DNA from: Chloroflexota bacterium
Lineage (GTDB): Bacteria; Chloroflexota; Limnocylindria; Limnocylindrales; CSP1-4
Reading direction: 5' to 3'
Assembly: GCA_021790715.1 (NCBI GenBank)
Contig: JAJYGK010000112.1
Coordinates: forward strand, 1 to 17,463
DNA length: 17,463 bases
Under the pieces are notes generated by a model, which saw nothing but the letters and a program-made list of their open reading frames with translations, was not told the origin of the DNA and did not search any database. Made by a program: the position numbers and the translations under genes. Below, piece after piece: positions 1 to 7,502 of this stretch (the stretch's first letter is position 1; every line of letters starts with the position of its first letter).

Positions 1-974
<974 letters not shown>

Positions 975-979
975 AGGCG

Positions 980-2401
980 ATGTCCGACGACGATACGGAA
1001 CGGCGGACGGACGGGCACGGGGACCCGGCACGCTCCGGGTCGCCGGGCGCCGCACAGGGGCCGGACGACGCCGGGGCGCCGCGGCGCGGTTCCTCCGATC
1101 GGCACCCCTCGCGCCGGTCGGGCGGCTCGACGAGGCGGGGCCGACCCGTCGGCGATGGCGAGGCGCCCATCCGGCCGGCAGGCCCGGGAGCACTCCACCA
1201 CTGGGACGCTCGCGCCGGCTCCGTCGCCGACATCGAGACCGAGCTCGCGCGCATCTGGGGCCTCGCCGCCCGAGAGGCGGAGCTCGAGGGGATGTCGGAA
1301 GCCGCCGAGGCGGACGCGGTCGGCGATCCCCGCGTCGGGCCGCGGCTCGACCGGCACGGCGACGTGCGCGTCCGGGCGCGCACCTCCGTCCTCACGCTCC
1401 TGGTCGTGGCAACCCGCCCCGAGACCCTCGAGCGCTGCCTGGACGCGATCGGCGAGCTGGCGGGGCGGCACCCATCCCGCGCGATCATCCTCGCACCCGG
1501 CGATCCCGACGGCCCCTCGTCCCTCGACGCACGGATCAGCCTCGAGTGCATGGTCCGGCCGGCGACCGTCACCGAGACATGCGCCGAGCGGATCCTCATC
1601 GCGGCCGGCGGCGAGACGGCGCAGCACCTCGCCGGGCTGGCGACGCCGCTCCTCATCCACGACCTGCCCGTGGTGCTGTGGTGGGCCGACGACCCGCCGC
1701 TCGGATCCCGCCAGTTCCGCGAGCTGGCCGAGACCTGCGACCAGCTGCTGATCGATTCGGGCGCCTTCCGGGACGACGGGGCCGCGCGGCTGGCCGCGCT
1801 GGCGGTGCTCGTGGCCGGGCATGCCGTCGCCGTGCACGACATCGGGTGGATGCGGCTCACCCTGTGGCGCGAGCTGCTGGGCGCGCTCTTCGATCACCCG
1901 CTCCTGCTGCCCGAACTGGCGAGCCTCCGCAGCGTGCGCTTCGACGTGCTGCGGCCGGGCGGCGTGCTGCGGCTCTCCAAGGCGGCCACGTTCGCCGGCT
2001 GGCTGGCCAACGCGCTGCAGCTGGACGTGGCACGGCCCCTCGAGCCGCGGCGCAACTCGGAGAGCCTGATCGGTGCCTGGACCGACGGGCGCCGCGAGAT
2101 CCGGGTCGAGTTCCGGCCCGTGCCGGCGGTCGGACACGTCGCGCCGGTCGCAAACGGCTCGCTGCAGCGTGTCGAGCTCGAGCTGGGACGCGGCCGGCGA
2201 CTGATCCGCGCCCGCGTGTCGCGCCAGTCGGATCACCTGCTGGCCACGGCCGACTGGGACGGCGCGGAGGTCGTGCGCCGCGCGGGCCGGCTCGAGCCGT
2301 TCGACGAGGCGCCCTACGTGGCGGAGAGCCTCGACCGGCTGGGCCACGACCGGATCTTCGAGGAGAGCGTTGCCCGTGCCGCACGCCTGGTGAGCGGCTA
2401 G
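980..2401 (+). CDS. opcA: Glucose-6-phosphate dehydrogenase assembly protein OpcA
   Basis: OpcA proteins are allosteric or assembly partners of Zwf, known from cyanobacteria and actinobacteria. The product has 473 residues. Residues 1-72 are a charged, Gly/Pro/Arg-rich and probably disordered extension. The conserved part starts near WDARAGSVADIETEL (residues 75-89), followed by a TSVLTLLVVAT strand. The family hallmark DLPVVLWWADDPP lies at about 228-240. A C-terminal domain with SLQRVELELGRG and WDGAEVVRR follows. The start chosen is ATG 980: it lies 5 bp after the zwf stop, GGAGG at 964-968 precedes it, and I see no other ATG or GTG in frame before the conserved part. The gene sits between zwf and pgl, the order common in actinobacteria. 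The long N-terminal extension is the only oddity. Confidence 0.9.
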   Translation: MSDDDTERRTDGHGDPARSGSPGAAQGPDDAGAPRRGSSDRHPSRRSGGSTRRGRPVGDGEAPIRPAGPGALHHWDARAGSVADIETELARIWGLAAREAELEGMSEAAEADAVGDPRVGPRLDRHGDVRVRARTSVLTLLVVATRPETLERCLDAIGELAGRHPSRAIILAPGDPDGPSSLDARISLECMVRPATVTETCAERILIAAGGETAQHLAGLATPLLIHDLPVVLWWADDPPLGSRQFRELAETCDQLLIDSGAFRDDGAARLAALAVLVAGHAVAVHDIGWMRLTLWRELLGALFDHPLLLPELASLRSVRFDVLRPGGVLRLSKAATFAGWLANALQLDVARPLEPRRNSESLIGAWTDGRREIRVEFRPVPAVGHVAPVANGSLQRVELELGRGRRLIRARVSRQSDHLLATADWDGAEVVRRAGRLEPFDEAPYVAESLDRLGHDRIFEESVARAARLVSG

Positions 2402-2471
2402 GAACCGGGGGGCGGCCGGACGATCGCTCAGGCACCGGACGGCCGGGCCGGCGGACATCGCGCAGTCGGAC

Positions 2472-2477
2472 AGGAGG
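2472..2477 (+). promoter_or_regulatory. Strong ribosome binding site of pgl
   Basis: AGGAGG, a perfect Shine-Dalgarno core, lies 5 nt before the ATG at 2483 and fixes the start of the lactonase gene. The gap of 81 bp from the opcA stop shows no terminator-like structure, so pgl is probably part of the same transcript. Confidence 0.75.
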
Positions 2478-2482
2478 TATCG

Positions 2483-3367
2483 ATGGCGGGGCCGCGGATC
2501 GTGGTGGTGCGGGATGCCGAGGCGCTCGGCAGGCACGGCGCGGAGTACGTCTTCACGTCGATCGAGCGCGCCCTGGACGAGCGCGGACGTGCGCACGTAG
2601 CCCTGACGGGCGGGAGCACCGCGATCACGCTGTACCGCGCCATGGGGAACTCGCCGGCCCGCGACCACATCGAGTGGCGCCGGGTCGACCTGTGGTGGGG
2701 CGACGATCGCTTCGTCCCCTTCGATCACCCGGAGTCCAACGTCGGGCTCGTCGAGCGCACGCTCCTCGGCTCGCAGCAGCTGCGCGCGGTCGCACCCGGC
2801 CGGCGCGAGGTCCAGGGTCCCGGCGCTCCGCGGGGCGATCGGTCGTCGGGCTTCGACGAGGAACCGGTGGGGATCATGATCCCGCTCGAGAACGTCCACC
2901 CGTTTCCCATCGCCGAGGCGCAGGCGGAGGGCTCCGGTCCCGACGGATGCGCGCGGCGTTACGCGGAGGAGCTGACGGCGACGCTGCCGCTGGACGCGGG
3001 CGGCCTCCCGATCTTCGATCTCGTGCTGCTCGGCGTCGGCCCCGACGGACACTTCCTCTCGTGCTTCCCCGGCAGTCCCCTCGTCGATGCGCCGGCGCCG
3101 CCGATCTGCGCCGGCGCGCCCGCGCCCACCACCGCGACGCCGCACCTCCCGAGGGTGACGATCTCGCCGCGCCTGACGGAGTCCGCGCGCGACGTGCTCG
3201 TGATGTCGACCGGCGGCTCGAAGGCCGACATCATCGGCGCCGTGCTGGCCGGGCCCCGTGACCCGGGCCGGTACCCGTCGCAGCTCGCGGCGCGGCAGGG
3301 CGCGACCTGGATGCTCGACGAGGCGGCGGCGGCGCGGCTGCCGGAGGCGATGCGGACGGCGGGCTGA
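2483..3367 (+). CDS. pgl: 6-phosphogluconolactonase
   Basis: Hydrolyses 6-phosphoglucono-1,5-lactone to 6-phosphogluconate, the step after Zwf. The product has 294 residues of the Pgl / glucosamine-6-phosphate isomerase fold. The phosphate loop is LTGGSTA (41-47), followed by WWGDDRFVPFDHPESNVG (71-88). The active-site segment is GVGPDGHFLSCFPGSP (184-199), with the His at 190 that the family uses in catalysis. The C-terminal YPSQLAARQGATWMLDEAA is also typical. It is longer than the usual 240-260 residues because of a loop at about 103-135 (GRREVQGPGAPRGD and following) before ENVHPFPIAEA. Its position behind zwf-opcA separates it from the deaminase paralogues. Start supported by AGGAGG 5 nt upstream. 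It converges with the phosphatase gene on the other strand 28 bp downstream. Confidence 0.92.
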   Translation: MAGPRIVVVRDAEALGRHGAEYVFTSIERALDERGRAHVALTGGSTAITLYRAMGNSPARDHIEWRRVDLWWGDDRFVPFDHPESNVGLVERTLLGSQQLRAVAPGRREVQGPGAPRGDRSSGFDEEPVGIMIPLENVHPFPIAEAQAEGSGPDGCARRYAEELTATLPLDAGGLPIFDLVLLGVGPDGHFLSCFPGSPLVDAPAPPICAGAPAPTTATPHLPRVTISPRLTESARDVLVMSTGGSKADIIGAVLAGPRDPGRYPSQLAARQGATWMLDEAAAARLPEAMRTAG

Positions 3368-3395
3368 CCCCGTCCGCCCGGCCCGGAACCGGCGG

Positions 3396-3959
3396 TCAGG
3401 CCGTCCGGACGGCGAGGCGCGGCACGACGAGGGCCGACCACGCCGTGGAGGCCAGCCCGGCGATCACGAGCCCGATGATCGCGGCGCCCACGATGTCGTC
3501 CAGCCAGTGGACCCCCGCGAGCACGCGGGCCGCGCCGACCAGGATCACGATGACCACGGTGATGGTCTTCGTCCAGCGGCCGACCCGCGCGGCGAGCATC
3601 GCCATCCCGCCGCTGACGTGGTCGCTCGGGAAGCTCGCGTCCGCGGCATGCGGGAAGAGCGGCTGCTGCCCGAGCAGCACGAACGGGCGCGTCTCGGGCA
3701 GGACCTTGCCGATGAAGTGCGCGGCCAGGAGCGCCACCCCCACGGCGACGATGCCGGGGATCAGGCGCAGGATCGTGCGCACGATCCTGTCGCGAGGCGA
3801 CCCACCCGCGGCCCACAGCGCGCCCAGACCGACCACCAGGACGGCCACGAAGATGCCGAACTGGGCGACGCCGGAGATGGTCTGCGTCGCCAGCGCGGGA
3901 AGGGTCGCGTCCCACTGGAAGACGTGGGTGGACACGGCACGGCTGATCGGGTCGGGCAC
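3396..3959 (-). CDS. PAP2-family membrane phosphatase, BcrC-like (probable undecaprenyl-diphosphatase)
   Basis: A 187-residue integral membrane protein of the phosphatidic-acid-phosphatase type 2 superfamily. BcrC-type members dephosphorylate undecaprenyl pyrophosphate outside the membrane to recycle the cell-wall lipid carrier. Hydrophobic helices lie near residues 29-50, 66-84, 132-150 and 157-176. The three phosphatase motifs are present in compact form: K85-x5-R91-P92, PSDH at 111-114, and R145-x5-H151-x3-D155 (RVLAGVHWLDD). The PSDH form and the short first motif resemble BcrC. The Ser usually before the third-motif Arg is Ala. The start is a GTG at 3959, with AGGAGC 5 nt upstream (3965-3970, reverse strand). 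The gene stands alone, divergent from the EVE gene. The exact lipid substrate is inferred. Confidence 0.82.
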   Translation of the reverse strand: MPDPISRAVSTHVFQWDATLPALATQTISGVAQFGIFVAVLVVGLGALWAAGGSPRDRIVRTILRLIPGIVAVGVALLAAHFIGKVLPETRPFVLLGQQPLFPHAADASFPSDHVSGGMAMLAARVGRWTKTITVVIVILVGAARVLAGVHWLDDIVGAAIIGLVIAGLASTAWSALVVPRLAVRTA

Positions 3960-4001
3960 GGGTAGCTCCTGCTACGGATGGCGCCTGCTGCGGTGGGCGC
4001 C

Positions 4002-4007
4002 AGTATC
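4002..4007 (-). promoter_or_regulatory. Possible -10 element for the PAP2 phosphatase gene
   Basis: On the reverse strand this reads GATACT, matching four of six positions of TATAAT, about 43 bp before the GTG start. I find no convincing -35 element at the right distance. The same hexamer occurs on the other strand at 4087 in the same divergent gap. Confidence 0.2.
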
Positions 4008-4086
4008 CGACGTCCGGCGGAATCCCGCGATCGGCGGGGCGGTGCGCCGTTTCCGGGCGCGACGATGCGGATTCGGCGCCGGCGTG

Positions 4087-4092
4087 GATACT
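4087..4092 (+). promoter_or_regulatory. Possible -10 element for the EVE-domain gene
   Basis: GATACT preceded by TG (TGGATACT), 35 bp before the ATG at 4127. There is no clear -35 element, so this is only a weak candidate. It mirrors the GATACT on the reverse strand at 4002-4007. Confidence 0.22.
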
Positions 4093-4126
4093 CCGCACTC
4101 ACAGCGACAGCAGTGGGGGACGAGCG

Positions 4127-4588
4127 ATGACGAACTGGCTGCTGGTCAGTTCACCGGAGAACTTCGAGCGGAGTCGAGCCCTCGGGTTCCGGCAGGCGGC
4201 CATGAAGAGCCGGCACCGGCGCAAGTGGGAGCGCGTGCAGCCCGGCGACCGGATCCTCTTCTACGTGACCGTGGTCAAGGCGATCGCCGGCCTGTGCCGG
4301 GTATCCGGGCAGCCGTACGAGTCGCACGAGCGGATCTGGACGTCCGACTCGCACCCGGCCGAGGACTACCCGTGGCGCTTCCCCACGGAGCCCGTCATGA
4401 CGCTTCTTCCCGACCGGTTCGTTCCGGCGGAGCCGCTCGCGCGCGAGATGGCGTACGCGCGGCGCTGGCCCGCGGAGCGCTGGACCCTCGCGTTCCAGGG
4501 GAACGTCCACGAGCTGTCGGACGAGGACGCCGACCTCGTGACGCGGGCGATCGAGCGGGCCACGGCGGTGGCGGGTGGGCCGGCCTGA
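4127..4588 (+). CDS. EVE-domain protein
   Basis: A 153-residue single-domain protein of the EVE family, which is related to PUA and YTH domains and is thought to bind modified bases in nucleic acid. The whole protein matches the family: WLLVSSPENFERSRALGF at the N terminus, HRRKWERVQPGDRILFYV (the conserved basic and GDR core), then VKAIAGLCRVSG, a SHERIW segment, and the C-terminal AFQGNVHELSDEDADLV. The start is ATG 4127, with GGGGGA 6 nt upstream. No restriction enzyme or methyltransferase gene is adjacent, so this is a stand-alone copy whose role cannot be told from context. Confidence 0.88.
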   Translation: MTNWLLVSSPENFERSRALGFRQAAMKSRHRRKWERVQPGDRILFYVTVVKAIAGLCRVSGQPYESHERIWTSDSHPAEDYPWRFPTEPVMTLLPDRFVPAEPLAREMAYARRWPAERWTLAFQGNVHELSDEDADLVTRAIERATAVAGGPA

Positions 4589-4752
4589 GGCGATCCGGCC
4601 CACGGAACGGCCGACGATCACGGTGCACACGGGGACGCACGAGCGCGAGCCGCGTACGAAGTACCTACCCGCCTGCCGGTTCAGGAGACACGCAAGGGCC
4701 ATTGCAAGGTGCTGCCCCGGCGCACATCCTTGGCCACGGGGGTACGTGCGCG

Positions 4753-5577
4753 ATGGCCTCTGTCCGCTGCATCTTCTGCGGCACATCGAACGGCACGGGC
4801 GACACGTTCTGCCGCCTCTGCCGTGCGCCGCTTCGCCCGCTCGCGCCCACCGAGTCGCCCGAAACGTACGCGGCGCTGGCGGGACAGGGCCGCGGGGCGC
4901 GACCCGTCCGCGCCATGCTGGTCGCCATCACGCTCCTGCTGATCGCGGCCACGACGGCCTATGCCGCGCGCGGACCCCTCGCCGACCTGGCTGCGCACGT
5001 CGTCCCCGACTTCTCCGGACCGGCGGTCACTTCGCCGAATGGAGTCGCGCCGCTGCAGAGCGCCGGGCCCGGCAACCGCGCGGGCGCCGCGCCGGACGGC
5101 ACTGCGCCCGCCACCGTCACGCCCGCCGGGAAGGCCGGCTCCGACTCGACCGACACGACGCGCTGCGGCCAGAGCGGCTCGCACGGCAGCGACGTCGGCA
5201 CCGGGCACCGGCGCACCAGCCCCCCGTGCAGCACCGCCGCGCCCAAGAGCGGGACCGACACGAAGGCGAAGCAGCCGGAGCGCACGCCGCGGCCGAAGGC
5301 TTCCTCTTCGTCGTCGAGCCACGGCGGCAGCCAGACCGCGCCGGAGGGTGTCGTCACGCCGACCACGTCTCCGACGGACACCCTGGCCGGCACCGCCACC
5401 GCGCCCCCGCAGGCGTCGAGCCCGCCGGTGGCGAGCAGCGGTACCGGTGAGGTGCCGGTGCCCACGTCCGACACGGCAGCCTCGGGCGGGTCCAGGGGTG
5501 GCGGCTCGGGCACGGTATCGGGCGGCGCCGCGACAACGGGCAGGGGCCGGACGGGCGGCGCAGCCGGCGAGCGCTGA
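4753..5577 (+). CDS. Zinc-ribbon, single-pass membrane protein with a low-complexity Ser/Thr/Pro/Gly tail
   Basis: I do not recognise a named family for this 274-residue product. It starts with a short zinc ribbon, C6-x2-C9 and C20-x2-C23 (CIFCGTSN and FCRLC). One membrane helix follows at about residues 54-72 (MLVAITLLLIAATTAYAA). The remaining 200 residues are almost entirely Ala, Ser, Thr, Gly and Pro with scattered charges. This implies a cytoplasmic zinc ribbon and a long, disordered, probably external tail. Two tail cysteines about 30 residues apart (TTRCGQSG and SPPCSTA) could form a disulfide. The start is ATG 4753; a G-rich run ends 10 nt before it, a weak ribosome site. The 164 bp before it shows no structure I can name. 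Coding status is likely because the ribbon and helix are well formed, but function is unknown. Confidence 0.68.
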   Translation: MASVRCIFCGTSNGTGDTFCRLCRAPLRPLAPTESPETYAALAGQGRGARPVRAMLVAITLLLIAATTAYAARGPLADLAAHVVPDFSGPAVTSPNGVAPLQSAGPGNRAGAAPDGTAPATVTPAGKAGSDSTDTTRCGQSGSHGSDVGTGHRRTSPPCSTAAPKSGTDTKAKQPERTPRPKASSSSSSHGGSQTAPEGVVTPTTSPTDTLAGTATAPPQASSPPVASSGTGEVPVPTSDTAASGGSRGGGSGTVSGGAATTGRGRTGGAAGER

Positions 5578-5640
5578 ACGCCCGCGCGCGCCTGAGCAGC
5601 CGCGAGCGCCGACTGCGGGGCGATTCCGGTGCCGCCGGCG

Positions 5641-5646
5641 TAGTCT
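5641..5646 (+). promoter_or_regulatory. Candidate -10 element for a leaderless MFS transcript
   Basis: TAGTCT ends 6 bp before the ATG at 5653, the distance expected if transcription starts on the start codon. No clear -35 hexamer is present. Similar hexamers occur before the zinc-ribbon gene (TAGTCT at 13838) and the dehydrogenase gene (TAGACT at 15579). Confidence 0.35.
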
Positions 5647-5652
5647 GTGAGG

Positions 5653-5780
5653 ATGCCCTCCGCCACCGGGACCGCCCCCGCGCGGACGGTGCCCGGCGCG
5701 CGCCGCGGCATGTCCGCCCGGCCCACAGGAACTTCCGCCTCTTCTTCTTCGGCCAGCTCATCTCGCTGGTCGGAACGTGG
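5653..5780 (+). pseudogene. Frameshifted 5' end of the MFS transporter gene
   Basis: The long transporter frame has no ATG, GTG or TTG between its last upstream stop (5448-5450) and ATG 5781, which lies inside the first membrane helix. In that frame, positions 5730-5780 still encode family-typical NFRLFFFGQLISLVGTW. An ATG at 5653 in the frame one base away gives MPSATGTAPARTVPGARRG, then MSARP. Adding one C in the CCC at 5722-5724 joins the two frames as MSARP-HRNFRLFF and yields an uninterrupted protein of 426 residues, the normal length for this family. This is therefore either a one-base assembly error, a real inactivating deletion or a programmed slip. Confidence 0.6.
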
Positions 5781-6932
5781 ATGCAGTCGCTCGCCCAGGG
5801 CTGGCTCGTCCTCCAGTTGACACAGGACCCGTTCGTGCTGGGCGTCATCAGCGCGATCCAGTACGTGCCGGTCATGGTCTTCGGGCTCTTCGGCGGGCTC
5901 ATCGCCGACGCGCTCCCCAAGCGGACCACGCTGGTCGCGACCCAGACGGCCTCCGCCCTCCTCGCGCTCGTCCTGTGGGCGCTGACGGCGACCCACCAGG
6001 TCCAGGCCTGGCACGTCGCGATCCTCGCGTTCCTGCTCGGCTGCGTGAACACGGTCGACATGCCGACCCGCCAGGCCTTCGTCGTCGAGATGGTCGGCCG
6101 GGACGACGTCGTGAACGCCGTGGCCCTGAACTCGGCGGTCTTCAACGCAGCGCGCATCGTCGGTCCCGCGATCGCGGGCGTCCTCATCGGCCTCGTCGGG
6201 ATCGCCATGTGCTTCCTGCTCAACGGGCTGAGCTTCGTCGCCGTGATCGTCGGGCTCCTCGCCATGCGCACCGCAGACCTCCACGCGCTCGGCACCTACC
6301 GCTTCGACCGGAGCGTGGGCCGTGTCGTCACGGACCTCGCGGAAGGCCTGCGCTATGTCTGGCGGACGCCGGTGGTCCTGCTCGCCGTGGTCGTCGTCGG
6401 GGTCATCTCCACCGTCGGGATGAACCTGAACGTGCTCGTGCCGGTCTTCGCGGACGATGTCCTGCGCGTCGGCGCCACCGGGTTCGGGTTCCTGATGGCC
6501 GCCACCGGCGTCGGCTCGCTGGTCTCCGCGCTCCTCATCGCGTACCTCGGCCGCTCGTCGCCCCGGATCATGCTCGTCGGAGGCGCGATCCTCGGGCTGC
6601 TCCAGGCGGTGCTGATCGCCGTGCACGCGATGCCCATCGCCCTCGCCTGCCTGTTCGGCGTCGGGTTCGGCAGCATCGCGATGACGGCGACGGCGAACAC
6701 GTCGGTGCAGCTCGCCGTCCCCGACAACCTGCGGGGACGCGTCATGAGCGTGTACACGACCGTCTTCGCCGGCTCGACGCCCATCGGCGCCCTGTTCGCC
6801 GGGGCGCTCGCGGCCCAGTACGGCGCGGCGGTCGCCTTCGGGATCGGGGGCGGGATCTCGCTGGCCGTCGTGATCGTCGCCTACGCCGTCGCGCGGCCGT
6901 GGCTCGCGCAGCGGCAGTGGCGCACGGCCTGA
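5781..6932 (+). CDS. MFS transporter, EntS-like exporter family (main frame)
   Basis: This is a multi-pass inner-membrane transporter of the major facilitator superfamily, closest to the enterobactin-exporter (EntS/MFS_3) group; the substrate cannot be told. The uninterrupted frame codes for 383 residues with about eleven hydrophobic helices. Family signatures are GLIADALPKRTTLV (the loop after helix 2), MPTRQAFVVEMVGRDDVVNAVALNS, NAARIVGPAIAGVLIG, a central loop with EGLRYVWRTPVVL, and LRGRVMSVYTTVFAGSTPIGAL. The true N terminus lies upstream, because homology continues through GQLISLVGTW before the ATG at 5781; see the 5653-5780 entry. It ends with TGA at 6930-6932, 132 bp before the molybdate regulator. 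Confidence 0.87.
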   Translation: MQSLAQGWLVLQLTQDPFVLGVISAIQYVPVMVFGLFGGLIADALPKRTTLVATQTASALLALVLWALTATHQVQAWHVAILAFLLGCVNTVDMPTRQAFVVEMVGRDDVVNAVALNSAVFNAARIVGPAIAGVLIGLVGIAMCFLLNGLSFVAVIVGLLAMRTADLHALGTYRFDRSVGRVVTDLAEGLRYVWRTPVVLLAVVVVGVISTVGMNLNVLVPVFADDVLRVGATGFGFLMAATGVGSLVSALLIAYLGRSSPRIMLVGGAILGLLQAVLIAVHAMPIALACLFGVGFGSIAMTATANTSVQLAVPDNLRGRVMSVYTTVFAGSTPIGALFAGALAAQYGAAVAFGIGGGISLAVVIVAYAVARPWLAQRQWRTA

Positions 6933-6980
6933 GGACGAGGACGCACCGGGCAGCGGGACATCGCCGCCGCCCAGCCTGCC

Positions 6981-7004
6981 GTCCGGACCCCGGACGCGCG
7001 TCCG
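6981..7004 (+). terminator. Overlapping GC-rich hairpins after the MFS gene (possible terminator)
   Basis: GTCCGG-acc-CCGGAC (6981-6995) could form a tight hairpin. It shares an arm with the 14-bp perfect palindrome CGGACGCGCGTCCG (6991-7004). No T-run follows, so intrinsic termination is uncertain. The position between two transcription units fits a terminator or a protein site. Confidence 0.4.
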
Positions 7005-7024
7005 AGCCGGATCGCCGATGAACG

Positions 7025-7063
7025 CCTAGGCATCGCCCGTCGTTTTCGGGCATCATGCCTTGG
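7025..7063 (+). promoter_or_regulatory. Large inverted repeat in front of the molybdate regulator (candidate operator)
   Basis: The left arm AGGCAT (7028-7033) plus GCCCG (7035-7039) is matched by CGGGC (7047-7051) plus ATGCCT (7055-7060). The loop is TCGTTTT, with a 1-nt against 3-nt internal bulge. Outside the arms, CC (7025-7026) and GG (7062-7063) pair across one T-T mismatch. The element ends 1 bp before the ATG at 7065. It could be a dimeric operator for the HTH-TOBE protein it precedes, or an mRNA hairpin covering the start. No Shine-Dalgarno sequence is visible. Confidence 0.5.
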
Positions 7064-7064
7064 T

Positions 7065-7502
7065 ATGAGTGGTGACGAGCCGGAGATCAGGGTCGGGATG
7101 GCGGCCGAGATGCTGGGCCTCTCGGTCGACACGCTGCGCCGCTGGGAGGCCGAGGGACGGCTCCGCGTGCGGCGGTCGGAAGGAGGGCAGCGGCTGGTGC
7201 CGCTCTCGGAGGTGACGCGCCTCCTCTCGGAGCGCCGGTCCGCCACGCAGGAGGCCCCGGTGGCGCAGTCCGCCCGCAACCGCTTCCCGGGCGTGGTCAC
7301 CCGGATCCAGCGCGCAGACCCCATCGCCGTGGTCGAGCTCCGCGCCGGCCCGCACCGCGTGGTCAGCATCATGACCTCGGAGGCGGTCGACGAGCTCGGG
7401 CTCCAGGTTGGCAGCGAGGCCGTCGGCATCGTGAAGGCGACGAACGTGATCGTCGAGGCGGCTCCCGCCTCCGGCGTCCGGGCCGTCCGGTCCCCCGAAT
7501 GA
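7065..7502 (+). CDS. HTH (MerR/excisionase-type) regulator with a TOBE/Mop molybdate-binding domain
   Basis: This 145-residue protein combines two known domains. Residues 8-55 are a MerR/excisionase-like helix-turn-helix (VGMAAEMLGLSVDTLRRWEA, then GGQRLVPLSEVTRLL). Residues 71-131 are a single TOBE/Mop domain (RNRFPGVVTRIQRADPIA, MTSEAVDELGLQVGSEAVGI, KATNVIVE), which in ModE, ModC and Mop proteins binds molybdate or tungstate. It probably senses molybdate and controls the modAB genes behind it. Its stop overlaps the modA start (ATGA at 7499-7502), so the genes are translationally coupled. The ATG at 7065 lies directly after an inverted repeat, a likely self-regulatory site. The C-terminal 14 residues are not conserved in appearance. 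Confidence 0.85.
   Translation: MSGDEPEIRVGMAAEMLGLSVDTLRRWEAEGRLRVRRSEGGQRLVPLSEVTRLLSERRSATQEAPVAQSARNRFPGVVTRIQRADPIAVVELRAGPHRVVSIMTSEAVDELGLQVGSEAVGIVKATNVIVEAAPASGVRAVRSPE

Noticed and set aside
3368..3395. Terminator between pgl and the PAP2 gene
   Set aside because: Only a weak CCGG-AA-CCGG type element is present and no T-run, so it was not listed.
4127..4588. EVE protein as part of a defence or restriction system
   Set aside because: EVE domains do occur in such systems, but the neighbours here are a lipid phosphatase and a membrane zinc-ribbon protein, with no nuclease, methyltransferase or ATPase adjacent.
4589..4752. tRNA-like GGTTCA segment in the gap after the EVE gene
   Set aside because: No acceptor stem, anticodon arm or D-arm can be drawn around it.
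4959..6626. Reverse-strand frame rich in Asp, Glu, His and Arg opposite the MFS gene
   Set aside because: This composition is what the antisense of a hydrophobic membrane protein gives; no motif and no start signal.
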